Below, in pieces: positions 17,706 through 26,324 of a stretch of DNA of 64,000 bases (position 1 is its first letter; each line of letters starts with the position of its first letter). The DNA lies in assembly GCF_029870595.1 (NCBI RefSeq), contig NZ_JAPDIR010000017.1, positions 1 through 64,000 of the forward strand, written 5' to 3'. Position numbers and translations under genes: made by a program. Source of the DNA: Sphingomonas sp. CBMAI 2297 (lineage in GTDB: Bacteria > Pseudomonadota > Alphaproteobacteria > Sphingomonadales > Sphingomonadaceae). Under the pieces are notes generated by a model, which was given only the letters and a program-made list of their open reading frames with translations, made no database searches and was not told the origin of the DNA.

Positions 17706-20011
17706 TCGCCCTGCTCCACCAGCTGCGCCTTCTCGACGGCATAGAAGGGGCCGGAAGTCGGCGCGGTGAACTGGAAGCAGATATCGCGATCGCCTGCCCC
17801 CTTCGGCAGCGCGCCGCGAAAGGTGAAGCGCTGCGGCGCCGTGCCCGGATCCGGGAGCGGGAACGTCGCCGCGACCACCGGCTTCGCATCCTTGTCCGTG
17901 CATCCGACCTGCACCACGAGCTCTCCGAAAGGCGTCACGTTATAATGCGCGCGCACTGCCTTGAAGTCATGGGCCAGGCCGTAGTGGCGCGGCAGGCGCG
18001 CGACATCGACGACGAAGCCGCGCGCGATGTCGAGCGGCGCCGCGGGATAGGCCGTGCAGGTGTCGAACAGGTTCACGTTGAATGCCGGCTGGTTGGCCGT
18101 CGCCTCGGAAGCAAGCGGCACGCGCAGCCCGAGCGCGCCCTTGGGACAGGCGACCATCTCGGACGCGGACCGGGCGAGCAGCGCGGAACGCGTCACCTCG
18201 AAGCTGCGCGGCGCCGCGGTCGGCGTGCCGTCCGCGCGGAACCCGGCCGCGCGGATCGTCGTGCCGAACGCGATGTCGAGCGGCTGGGCATAGGCCGGCG
18301 ACGAGGCCTGCGGCTCGCTGCCGTCGATCGTGTAGCGGATCGTGCCGTACCCGATCTGGCTCGCCAGCGAGAGCCTGGCCCTGCCCTCGCGCAGCGCCGC
18401 TCCGCGCGTGCCGTCGAGCTTGAAGCCGATCGCGAAGCCGCTGTCCGCGACTTCCACTCCGCCACGGCGCCAACGCGCCATCTGCGCATCGACGCGCGGC
18501 ACGAAATCCGCGAAGTCGCGCCGCTGCCTGGGGGTCCAGCCCATTTCCGCGATCGCGGCCGCGCGCGGGAACAGCATGTGCTGCACCTGATAGGGCGTCA
18601 CCAGATATTCGCTCCACGCATTGCCCTGGGCGCCCAGCACATGACGCGCCTTGTCCGGAGCGATCCCGGCGGGCAGCGGCTCATAGGCATAGACCGTCTC
18701 GAGCGACTGGATCGTGATCCGGCCGGGCGGCTCGTCGCCACGGTCGCTCTGCAGGCTGTCCAGATAGAGGATCGGCGCGGGCGACAGCACGACGTCATGG
18801 CCGGCATTGGCGGCCTCCACCGCCCCTTTCTCGCCCCGCCAGGACATGATCGAGGCGGAAGGCGGCAGCCCCCCCTCCAATATCTCGTCCCAGCCGATCA
18901 GCCGCCGCCCCTTGCTCGCGAGATAGGCCCCGAACTGGTCGATCAGCCAGCTCTGCAAGCCATTCTCGTCCTTCAGGCCGAGCGCCGCGATCTGCGCCTG
19001 CACCGCGGGGCTGCGCTGCCACTGGTCCTTGATGGCCTCGTCCCCCCCGAGATGGATATAGGTCCCGGGGAAGATCGCCATGAGCTCGTCGAGCACCGTC
19101 TTGACGAACGCAACGCCTTCCGGGCCCGGATTGAGCAGATAGGGATTGACGCCCCAGTCATGGCTCACCGGCGGCCGATCGCCGAACACGCCGAATTCGG
19201 GATAGGCGGCCACCAGCGCCTGGGCATGCCCCGGCAGATCGATTTCCGGCACGATCGTGATGCCGCGCTCCGCGGCATGGGCGACGAGCGCCTTCAATTG
19301 CGCCTGGCTGTAGAAACCGCCGACCGGGTTCCCCACCGGGCCACCGGCGGAGGGCGGCAACCGCCATGCCCCGACCTGGGTGAGCCTGGGATAGCGCTTC
19401 ACTTCGAAGCGCCAGCCCTGATCGTCGGTCAGGTGCAGGTGCAGCGTGTTGAGCTTCACCGCCGCCATCTGGTCGACGATGGTGTAGAGTTCCTCGATCG
19501 GCTGGAAATGGCGGGCGACGTCCACCATCAACCCGCGCCAGGCGAAGCGCGGACTATCCTCGATCACCACGCCGGAAATGGTGGCGGGCTGGCCGAAGCG
19601 CCCGTCCGGGCTCGCCAGCTGGGCCAGGGTCATCGCGCCCCAGACCAGGCCCGCATCGCCCGATGCGGCAATGGTGATCCCGCCCGCATCCACGCTCAGC
19701 CGATAGGCTTCCTTCCCCTTTATCCGCCGGTCGCGGACGAAGCGCACGGCCGCCTTGCCGTCGGCCTGGACCAGCGCGATCCCGCGCACCAGCTTCAGCT
19801 GCGCGGCGAGCAGGCGCGCGGCGGACGCCGCTCCCCGATCGCCCGGCTCCGTCCCGATCCGCGTATCCGGGCCTAGCGTGAAGCTCCCCCTGGCGGGAAC
19901 GACCGATGCCGGCAGCGGCACCAGCGGCAGGGGGTCCCCAGCCGCCACGCCCGGCATGCCGAGCACCAGCGACGCGAGCAGGATCAGTCCGGTACGGCGG
20001 CGTTCATTCAT
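17702..20011 (-). CDS. GH20 beta-N-acetylhexosaminidase, exported
   Basis: A 769-residue GH20 exo-hexosaminidase that removes terminal beta-GlcNAc/GalNAc by substrate-assisted catalysis. The Sec signal is residues 1-25 (ends VAAGDP). The GH20b alpha/beta domain (residues 30-150) precedes the barrel: RGLMVDVARHF, LHLHLTDDQGWRFE, PEIDLPGHAQA, and the catalytic pair in HLGGDEA (D324-E325). The C-terminal region holds a chitobiase-type extension. It is the first enzyme gene after the TonB receptor, separated from it by 180 bp with a terminator, and opens the run of overlapping glycosidase genes. The start at 20011 gives a proper signal peptide and an upstream AGGA; the extension to 20143 is rejected. 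Confidence 0.93.
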   Translation of the reverse strand: MNERRRTGLILLASLVLGMPGVAAGDPLPLVPLPASVVPARGSFTLGPDTRIGTEPGDRGAASAARLLAAQLKLVRGIALVQADGKAAVRFVRDRRIKGKEAYRLSVDAGGITIAASGDAGLVWGAMTLAQLASPDGRFGQPATISGVVIEDSPRFAWRGLMVDVARHFQPIEELYTIVDQMAAVKLNTLHLHLTDDQGWRFEVKRYPRLTQVGAWRLPPSAGGPVGNPVGGFYSQAQLKALVAHAAERGITIVPEIDLPGHAQALVAAYPEFGVFGDRPPVSHDWGVNPYLLNPGPEGVAFVKTVLDELMAIFPGTYIHLGGDEAIKDQWQRSPAVQAQIAALGLKDENGLQSWLIDQFGAYLASKGRRLIGWDEILEGGLPPSASIMSWRGEKGAVEAANAGHDVVLSPAPILYLDSLQSDRGDEPPGRITIQSLETVYAYEPLPAGIAPDKARHVLGAQGNAWSEYLVTPYQVQHMLFPRAAAIAEMGWTPRQRRDFADFVPRVDAQMARWRRGGVEVADSGFAIGFKLDGTRGAALREGRARLSLASQIGYGTIRYTIDGSEPQASSPAYAQPLDIAFGTTIRAAGFRADGTPTAAPRSFEVTRSALLARSASEMVACPKGALGLRVPLASEATANQPAFNVNLFDTCTAYPAAPLDIARGFVVDVARLPRHYGLAHDFKAVRAHYNVTPFGELVVQVGCTDKDAKPVVAATFPLPDPGTAPQRFTFRGALPKGAGDRDICFQFTAPTSGPFYAVEKAQLVEQGE

Positions 20012-20065
20012 CGGGGAACATCCTTTCCTGCGGCTACGTCGGGATTCGCAGAGCGCCGAAGCGCA

Positions 20066-20097
20066 CAAAAAGCCGCCCGCAGCGTACCGCGGGCGGC
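20066..20097 (-). terminator. Rho-independent terminator/attenuator between receptor and GH20
   Basis: On the minus strand a perfect 9-bp GC stem (GCCGCCCGC with GCGGGCGGC; plus-strand arms 20072-20080 and 20089-20097) with an 8-nt loop is followed directly by TTTTTG. It lies about 95 bp after the TonB-receptor stop and 55 bp before the GH20 start. It should end part of the receptor transcripts, letting the receptor be made in excess of the enzymes, or mark a separate promoter for the enzymes. Confidence 0.8.
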
Positions 20098-20191
20098 GAG
20101 GTTTGAATGCCAGAACAGGAGAGACACCGGCATCAGGGAACACTCAAGTAACGGGGCACGGCAACGAGACGCCGCCGCGCCCGGAACGCGC

Positions 20192-22933
20192 CTACATGCG
20201 CAACGACGCACTCAGCGAATACACGCGACCATTTTTGTACACCGCCGTCGGGAACTTCGGATCCGAGCTATACTGATAATAGGTTTCGTCGAGCAGGTTC
20301 GACGCCGAGGCGCTGACCTGCAGCTTGTCCGTGAGGTTGACCGAGACCGAAGCGTCGAGCTGGCGATAGCCATCGGTATAGTCCTGCGACTGCTGCCGGC
20401 CGAAGCGGTAGAAATATTTCGAACGCCGATTGTAGCTGACGCGGGCCTGGAACGGACCCTTCTCGAAATAGGGCACGATCGTGAAGACGTCGCGCGAGAG
20501 GAACGGCAGGCCGGTCGGCAGGCCCGTATCGGCATCGGTGAAGGTATAGTTCGACTGGATGCCGAAGCCCCAGAACAGATTGGCGTTGGCCGTCAGCGAG
20601 AAACCGGTGACCTTCGCCTTGCCGCCGTTGACGGGGCGCGAGATCGAATAGGTCAGCGTCCGGCCGGTCACGGTGTTGGTCATCTGGACACCGTCCTGCG
20701 TCTCGTTACCGATATAGTTCGAGACGTCGCGATAGAAGATCTCGGCGGAGAGATAGCTCGCGCGCGCGAAATACCATTCCGCCGACAGGCCGAAATTGGT
20801 CGCCGCATAGGGCTTCAGGTTTGGGTTGCCGCCGCTGCCGCTGCGCGTGGTGTCGTCGAGCGAGAGCGAGCCGGCGAGGTCCGAATAGCGCGGGCGCGCG
20901 ATCACCTTCGCGGCCGATCCGCGGAGCATGACGTTGTCGCCGGCCTGGAAGATCAGATTGGCCGCCGGCAGGAAGCGGTTGTCGTCGGTGGTGACGGTGG
21001 TCGGCGCGAAGATGCCGCCGCTCTGCACGTAGAATTGCGAGCGGTCGCGCGTGAAGACATAGCGGCCGCCGATATTGCCCCGGAAGCGGCCCGCCTCGAA
21101 ATTGGCCTGCACATAGCCGGAGAGGATGTTCTCCTTCACGCGGAAATACCGGTCCTTGGCGAGGCCGCGGTTCACGTTGATCGTGCCGTATTTCTCCAGC
21201 GTCCGCCGGATCGCGTCGCTGTCGAGCGTGGCATAGGGCGTGCCGTTCCCGCTCACGCCCAGGCCGTTGTACAGATCGGCGTCGAGGACATAGGGGTTCA
21301 GATCGGCGAGCGTGAAGTTCTGGTTGGTGAACGCGGCGCCGCCAAGGGTGGTGCTGCTGTTGGTGTGGCTGACGTAGCGAGCGCCGAACAGGATGCGGTT
21401 GATCGGCCCCAGGCTGACATTGCGCGCGATGTCCGCCTGGCCGAAGATCTCCGCGTCACGCGTCTTCTCGGCGAAGGTGATGCCGCCGATCTGACGGCCG
21501 AAGAACGGCCTGCCGCCATTGGCCGCGAGCACCGCGGGCTCGCTCTGGTTCTCGCCGCCGAGCGCGGTGAAGTTGCTCAGCCAGCGCGTCGCGTCGCTCG
21601 CCGGGAACTGCCAGTTGACATAGGTATTCTTGCCGTTGGTGCCCGAGGTGAAGCCCTGCCGTGTGCGGAAGTCGAGCAGATATTCGGGATCCTTGCCGCC
21701 CGAAGCACGGGTCGCGCCGAAATTCCCCGAGATCTCCCACCCGCCCGGCTTCCAGTCGAACATCAGCGCAAGCGAGTCGTTCTTGACGCGGGTCCGGCGG
21801 AAATTGGTGTCGAGCTGGCCGGTGGCGCCATTGCCGGTGATGCCGGCGAAGGTCGCCGAGGTCACCATCCCGTTCGCATAGGTCGCGCTCTGCAGGAGCG
21901 ACCCTTCATAGCCATAGGTATATTCGGAGTTCGACAGGTTGTCGTAGTTGCCGCGAATGACGAGGCCGGTCGCGGTGAGCGTCAGATTGTCGGCGGGACG
22001 AACCTGGAGCGCGCCGGAGAAGCCGATGCGCTCGCGCTCCTGACGGAAGAATTCGCGGGCAAGGAACGACGCCACGCGCGCCTTGCTGAACTCAGCGATC
22101 ATCGCCGCGTTCGGCAGCTGGCCGTTCAGCGTCGGGCCGCCGGGCACCCGGCCGTCCGCGCCATAGATGATGTTGCCGGAGCCGTCGCGGGCATAGCGCT
22201 CGAGGAGCGCGTCGCCGGTGCGGTACCAATAGACTGCGGAACCTGCCCGGCTGAGCTGCTCCTTGTCATAGTTGACCGCGCCCAGGAAACCGATGGTGCC
22301 GCTGTCATTGTGCCAGCTGTACAGCGCCGAGCCGCGGAAGCTGCCGCGCTTCGCCCGGCTATTATATTCGCCGCCGCCCGTCACCGCCACGGTGTTCGGC
22401 TGGAGATCCAGCGGCTTGCGCGTGACGATATCCACGCTGGCGCCGATCGCGCCCTCCTGGAGGCGCGCCTCGGGCGTCTTGTAGACCACGGCCTGGCTGA
22501 TGATGGTGGGCGAGAGCAGCGAGTAGTTGAACGAACGGCTGGAGCGATCGGACGGGTTGCCGCCCCAATCGGCGGAGGCGACGGAATGGCCATCGATGGT
22601 CAGCCGGTTCAGTGCCGGCTCCACGCCCGCGATCGACAGCTGCTCGCCCTCGCCGAACTGGTGGTCGACGGTCACGCCGGGCAGGCGAGCGAGCGATTCC
22701 GCGACGTTGCTGTCGGCCAGCTTGCCGACATCCTCGGCGCTGATCACGTCGATGATGGAGTCGGCGCGCCGCTTGGTCTCGATCGCGTCCTGAAGGCTCT
22801 TGCGGATACCGTTGACGACGATCTCGCCGCTTGCGCCGTCTTCACGCTGCGACGGCACGGCATCCTGCGCGAAGGCAGGCATCGCCACGCAGGTGAGCGC
22901 AGTGCCGATCAGGAACTCAAGACGTAGATTCAT
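20192..22933 (-). CDS. TonB-dependent receptor (TonB_Xanth_Caul type), carbohydrate uptake
   Basis: A 913-residue outer-membrane receptor with a Sec signal (ends AFAQDA). A TonB-box/plug region follows (EIVVNGIRKSLQDAIETKR, DVGKLADSNVAESLARLPGV), matching the receptor subfamily common in Xanthomonas, Caulobacter and sphingomonads, and a C-terminal 22-strand barrel ends in the usual aromatic/hydrophobic strand. The strong AGGGGGG ribosome site lies 9 bp before the ATG. It heads the glycosidase operon and is divergent from the GntR regulator, so it most likely imports oligosaccharides cut from glycoproteins. No SusD partner is present, as expected outside Bacteroidetes. Confidence 0.93.
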   Translation of the reverse strand: MNLRLEFLIGTALTCVAMPAFAQDAVPSQREDGASGEIVVNGIRKSLQDAIETKRRADSIIDVISAEDVGKLADSNVAESLARLPGVTVDHQFGEGEQLSIAGVEPALNRLTIDGHSVASADWGGNPSDRSSRSFNYSLLSPTIISQAVVYKTPEARLQEGAIGASVDIVTRKPLDLQPNTVAVTGGGEYNSRAKRGSFRGSALYSWHNDSGTIGFLGAVNYDKEQLSRAGSAVYWYRTGDALLERYARDGSGNIIYGADGRVPGGPTLNGQLPNAAMIAEFSKARVASFLAREFFRQERERIGFSGALQVRPADNLTLTATGLVIRGNYDNLSNSEYTYGYEGSLLQSATYANGMVTSATFAGITGNGATGQLDTNFRRTRVKNDSLALMFDWKPGGWEISGNFGATRASGGKDPEYLLDFRTRQGFTSGTNGKNTYVNWQFPASDATRWLSNFTALGGENQSEPAVLAANGGRPFFGRQIGGITFAEKTRDAEIFGQADIARNVSLGPINRILFGARYVSHTNSSTTLGGAAFTNQNFTLADLNPYVLDADLYNGLGVSGNGTPYATLDSDAIRRTLEKYGTINVNRGLAKDRYFRVKENILSGYVQANFEAGRFRGNIGGRYVFTRDRSQFYVQSGGIFAPTTVTTDDNRFLPAANLIFQAGDNVMLRGSAAKVIARPRYSDLAGSLSLDDTTRSGSGGNPNLKPYAATNFGLSAEWYFARASYLSAEIFYRDVSNYIGNETQDGVQMTNTVTGRTLTYSISRPVNGGKAKVTGFSLTANANLFWGFGIQSNYTFTDADTGLPTGLPFLSRDVFTIVPYFEKGPFQARVSYNRRSKYFYRFGRQQSQDYTDGYRQLDASVSVNLTDKLQVSASASNLLDETYYQYSSDPKFPTAVYKNGRVYSLSASLRM

Positions 22934-23061
22934 TGACTAACCCCCCTCGTTTGCATCGCATGGCCGACGGCGCCGGCCCAAGATTCCCTGCGGATACAGA
23001 ACGTCTCTCTGACGCCTCTCCTGGCCGATTCTGTCGAATCCGAGCTCCGGGGCGCCTTGGG

Positions 23062-23087
23062 ACCATTGTGTAACCACGAACGAACCA
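23062..23087. promoter_or_regulatory. Three ACCA half-sites at exact 11-bp spacing, receptor/GntR divergent region
   Basis: The gene-free 22934-23197 stretch separates the receptor from the GntR side. In it ACCA recurs at 23062, 23073 and 23084, exactly one helical turn apart (TGGT on the minus strand). Just next to it the DNA turns AT-rich (23098-23150). On the minus strand TTGCGC and TACACA with an 18-bp gap bracket the repeats, so they could overlap the receptor promoter. This may be a binding array for the GntR/HutC regulator or another repressor; it is not a canonical NagR palindrome. Confidence 0.35.
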
Positions 23088-23197
23088 ATCGCGCAATGGA
23101 TTTTTGGAAATTTGTTTTGTGTATGAAAATGAAGCATGACATTTGCCTAATTTCCCCTGATGTTGCGCCAGGCGATTCGAGCCGGATGAGAGGAAAA

Positions 23198-23353
23198 ATG
23201 AACGACACGGGCATGTCTGCGCAGTTCCCGACCGTGCGGTCGCGGCGCTTCCGCCATGATCCCTCGGGCAGCGGAATTGGTCTCCTGCCGAACCGGCCGG
23301 AGACGATGCGCGGTTCCGGCCCGAGCCGGGCCCCGGCGGCGATCGCGGCATGA
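23198..23353 (+). CDS. Small leader ORF ahead of the GntR gene
   Basis: A 51-codon ORF begins at an ATG with a very good ribosome site (GAGAGGAAAA directly before it) and ends in a TGA that overlaps the GntR start codon (ATGA). The product (starting MNDTGMSAQF) is Arg/Pro-rich with no recognised domain. The GntR ATG itself lacks a clear ribosome site, so the small ORF may serve mainly to bring ribosomes to the regulator gene by coupling. It could instead be chance, because high-GC DNA often leaves such frames open. Confidence 0.4.
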   Translation: MNDTGMSAQFPTVRSRRFRHDPSGSGIGLLPNRPETMRGSGPSRAPAAIAA

Positions 23354-24150
23354 CCGCGGGCATCGCGCTGCGGAACGCCGGGACGCACACCGCGCCGGCG
23401 CCCCTGGCCCGGCCGGGCGGGCACGCGCGGCTGGGCGAGCTCCTGCCTCGCGACCGCAAGCCGCTATACGCGCAATTCGCGCACCTGCTGCGCCGGGCCA
23501 TCACGGAAGGACGGCTCGAGGCCGGCGCCGCCTTGCCGCCCGAGCGCGACCTTGCGGCCGAATATGGCGTGTCGCGCATCACCATTCGCAAGGCCATCGC
23601 CGAGCTGGCGGAAGACGGGCTGCTCACGCGCAAACAGGGTGCCGGCACGACGGTGACACGCCGCATCGAGCAGAATTTCTCCCGGATCAGCTCCTTTTCC
23701 GAAGAGATGGCTGCCCGCGGCCAGGTGGCGAGCAGCGCCTGGATCCTCCGGGCCGCGGGAGCGGTCACCCCCGCCGAGGCGATGCAGCTCAACTTGTCGC
23801 CGGGAGCACCGGTGCTGCGCTTTCACCGCGTCCGGATCGCCGACGATGCGCCGATGGCGGTCGAGTTCTCGACGGTTCCCAGCTATTGTCTGGGCGGCGT
23901 CGAGGATGTTTCGGAATCGCTGTACGCGGCGCTCGCCCTCACTGGACATCGCCCCGTGCGCGCGTTGCAGCGGCTGCGCGCGGTGCCGTTCACCGGCTCC
24001 CAGGCGCGCCTGCTCCGGGTCGAGCCCGGCACGCCGGGGCTGCTGATCGAGCGGTGCGGCTTCCTGCGCGACGGGCGGCCGGTCGAATACACCCAGTCCT
24101 ATTATCGCGGCGACACCTATGATTTCGTCGCCGAACTCACGGATCTCTAG
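23350..24150 (+). CDS. GntR-family (HutC subfamily) transcriptional regulator, probable GlcNAc regulator
   Basis: A 266-residue repressor. The winged-helix domain at about residues 36-105 is clear (PLYAQFAHLLRRAI, LPPERDLAAEYGVSRITIRK, GLLTRKQGAGTTV). The C-terminal UTRA ligand-binding domain follows (SFSEEMAARGQVASS, VLRFHRVRIADDAPMAVE, ending FVAELTDL). HutC/UTRA proteins of the NagR/DasR group sense GlcNAc-6-P or GlcN-6-P. Its place at the head of the nag-like operon and divergent from the TonB receptor supports control of both arms. The gene overlaps a small upstream ORF and is 3 bp from the SIS gene. Confidence 0.88.
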   Translation: MTAGIALRNAGTHTAPAPLARPGGHARLGELLPRDRKPLYAQFAHLLRRAITEGRLEAGAALPPERDLAAEYGVSRITIRKAIAELAEDGLLTRKQGAGTTVTRRIEQNFSRISSFSEEMAARGQVASSAWILRAAGAVTPAEAMQLNLSPGAPVLRFHRVRIADDAPMAVEFSTVPSYCLGGVEDVSESLYAALALTGHRPVRALQRLRAVPFTGSQARLLRVEPGTPGLLIERCGFLRDGRPVEYTQSYYRGDTYDFVAELTDL

Positions 24151-24153
24151 CCA

Positions 24154-25191
24154 GTGACAACGACCAGCATTTCGACCGCGCCGAGCCTCATGCGCCGCGA
24201 GACCCAGGAAATCCCGACGACCGTCGCCCGGCAACTCGCGGAGAATCGCGAAGCGTTCCGCGCATTGGGGGGGCGGTTGCGCGACCGGCCGCTCCATCTC
24301 GTCGGAACCTGCGCCCGCGGATCCTCGGATCATGCGGCGACCTATGGGAAATATCTGATCGAGACGATGATCGGCGTGCCGGTCGCTTCCCTGGCCCCGT
24401 CGGTGGCGTCGGTATTCGCGGCGCGCGTCGCGACGGACGATGCCCTGTGCATCGCGATCTCGCAATCCGGCCGCAGCCCCGACCTCCTCGCGACGGTCGA
24501 CGCCTGGCGGGATGCCGGCATCCCGGTGGCCGCGCTGGTCAACGACGCGGAATCCCCGCTCGCGCTGCGCGCCGATACGCTGCTGCCCCTATGGGCCGGT
24601 CCGGAGCGCTCCGTCGCGGCGACCAAGTCCTGCGTCGCCGCCATGGTGGCCATGGCGGCATTGGTGGCCGCCTGGTCGGGCGACGCGGATTTCGCCGCGG
24701 GCGTCGAGGCGCTCCCGGAGGCGCTGGCCCGCGCGGTGGCGCTGGACTGGAGCGCCGGCGTCGCTTCGCTTTCGACCGCCCGGCAGATGTTCGTCCTCGG
24801 GCGCGGCTATGGCTTCGCCGTCGCGCAGGAAGCCGCGCTCAAGTTCAAGGAGACCTGCGCGATCCAGGCGGAGGCGTTCAGCTCCGCGGAGGTCCGTCAC
24901 GGGCCGATGACCATTATCGGCCCCGGCTTTCCGATCCTGGCCTTCGCCACCTCCGATACCGCGGGCGACGGCGTTGCCGCGATGGCGGAGGAATTCCGGG
25001 CGCGCGGCGCGATCGTGCTGACGGCGCGCGCCGGCGCGGCTTCGCCCCTCCCCGCCGAGGCCGCGCATCCGGCGCTCGAGCCGATCCTCCAGCTGGCCAG
25101 CTTCTACGGCCTGGTCGAGCAGCTGTCCCGCGCCCGCGGGCTCGATCCCGACCAGCCCCCCTATCTCGCCAAGGTCACCCGAACCCAATGA
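24154..25191 (+). CDS. SIS-domain sugar isomerase, GlcN-6-P deaminase (NagB-II type)
   Basis: A 345-residue cytoplasmic protein with two SIS domains, the isomerase half of GlmS without the glutaminase domain. Visible motifs are MRRETQEIPTTVARQL, LVGTCARGSSDHAA, IAISQSGRSPDLL, ALKFKETCAIQAEAF and SAEVRHGPM. In proteobacterial nag operons this type converts GlcN-6-P to fructose-6-P plus ammonia in place of classical NagB. It is followed, with an ATGA overlap, by nagA, which supplies its substrate. The start is a GTG at 24154, 3 bp after the GntR stop; an ATG at 24190 (just before the family's MRRE motif) is a possible alternative. Confidence 0.88.
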   Translation: MTTTSISTAPSLMRRETQEIPTTVARQLAENREAFRALGGRLRDRPLHLVGTCARGSSDHAATYGKYLIETMIGVPVASLAPSVASVFAARVATDDALCIAISQSGRSPDLLATVDAWRDAGIPVAALVNDAESPLALRADTLLPLWAGPERSVAATKSCVAAMVAMAALVAAWSGDADFAAGVEALPEALARAVALDWSAGVASLSTARQMFVLGRGYGFAVAQEAALKFKETCAIQAEAFSSAEVRHGPMTIIGPGFPILAFATSDTAGDGVAAMAEEFRARGAIVLTARAGAASPLPAEAAHPALEPILQLASFYGLVEQLSRARGLDPDQPPYLAKVTRTQ

Positions 25192-26324
25192 GCGCCTATC
25201 GCTTCGGCAACGGCAAGATCGTCGTCGACGGACGGACCTGGGAAGGCGCGGAAATCCAGGTCGCGCAGGGCCGCATCACGGCGCTCTCGCGGCAACGGGC
25301 AATGACCGGCGACGCGATCGACCTGGACGGCGGGTGGCTGATGCCCGGCTTTGTCGACACCCAGGTCAATGGCGGCGGCGGAACCTTGTTCAACGACGAT
25401 CCCAGCGTGGAGGGCATCGCCAGGATCGGTGCCGCTCATGCCGCCTTCGGAACCACGGCCTTCCTTCCCACGCTCATCAGCGACCGCCCCGATCGCATCG
25501 CCCAGGCCCTTGCGGCGAGCGACGCGGCGATCGCCGCGGGCATGGCGGGCGTCGTCGGCATCCATGTCGAGGGACCGTGCCTTTCCGCCGCGCGCAAGGG
25601 CATCCATGATTCCGCGCATTTCCGCCGGCTCGATGCGGAAATGGTGGCGCTGCTGACCAGGCCGCATCGCGGCGTCGTCATGGTGACGCTCGCGCCCGAA
25701 CACGCGGATGCCGGCGCGATCGCGGCGCTGGTCGCCGCCGGGGTCCGGGTCAGCGCCGGGCATACCGATCTGAGCTATGCGGAAGCGCGGGCCGCGTTCG
25801 GGGCGGGCGTTACGGGAGTCACGCACCTGTTCAACGCCATGCCGCCGCTGCATCACCGCGAGCCCGGGATCGCGGGCGCGGCGCTCGAGGATCCCGCGCC
25901 CTGGTGCGGGCTGATCGTCGATGGCGTGCACGTCTCCCCCGCCATGCTGCGCATCGCCATGCGCGCGCGGGGCACCGAGCGGATGATGCTCGTCACCGAC
26001 GCCATGCCCTCGGTCGGCGCGCGCAAGAAGGACTTCGTGCTCCAGGGCCGGCAGATCCGCGTCGCCGATGGCAAGGCCTATTATGACGACGGCACGCTTG
26101 CCGGCGCCGATCTCGACATGGCGAGCGCCGTCGCGAACTGCGTGACGATGCTCGGACTGACCGGCGAGACCGCATCGGCGCTCGCATCGACCAATCCCGC
26201 CGCCTTTCTGGGGCTCGACCGGGAGCGCGGAGCGCTGGCGCCGGGTCTCCGCGCGGATTGGGTGCAGCTGGATCGCCATTTCAGGCCGCGCGGGACCTGG
26301 ATCGGCGGCAGGCGCGCCGCATGA
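25188..26324 (+). CDS. nagA: N-acetylglucosamine-6-phosphate deacetylase
   Basis: A 378-residue amidohydrolase-superfamily enzyme that removes acetate from GlcNAc-6-P. The family motifs are intact: PGFVDTQVNGGGG, HVEGPCLS with the metal-binding Glu, SAGHTDLS, THLFNAMPPLHHREPG with metal and substrate His, and LVTDAMPSVG with the catalytic Asp. Length is normal. It sits between the SIS deaminase and a GH2 gene, overlapping both by 4 bp, so it completes the route from PTS-imported GlcNAc to fructose-6-P. Confidence 0.95.
   Translation: MSAYRFGNGKIVVDGRTWEGAEIQVAQGRITALSRQRAMTGDAIDLDGGWLMPGFVDTQVNGGGGTLFNDDPSVEGIARIGAAHAAFGTTAFLPTLISDRPDRIAQALAASDAAIAAGMAGVVGIHVEGPCLSAARKGIHDSAHFRRLDAEMVALLTRPHRGVVMVTLAPEHADAGAIAALVAAGVRVSAGHTDLSYAEARAAFGAGVTGVTHLFNAMPPLHHREPGIAGAALEDPAPWCGLIVDGVHVSPAMLRIAMRARGTERMMLVTDAMPSVGARKKDFVLQGRQIRVADGKAYYDDGTLAGADLDMASAVANCVTMLGLTGETASALASTNPAAFLGLDRERGALAPGLRADWVQLDRHFRPRGTWIGGRRAA

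Noticed and set aside
20192..22933. SusC/SusD-type polysaccharide utilisation locus of Bacteroidetes
   Set aside because: The receptor is of the proteobacterial type and no SusD-like lipoprotein follows.
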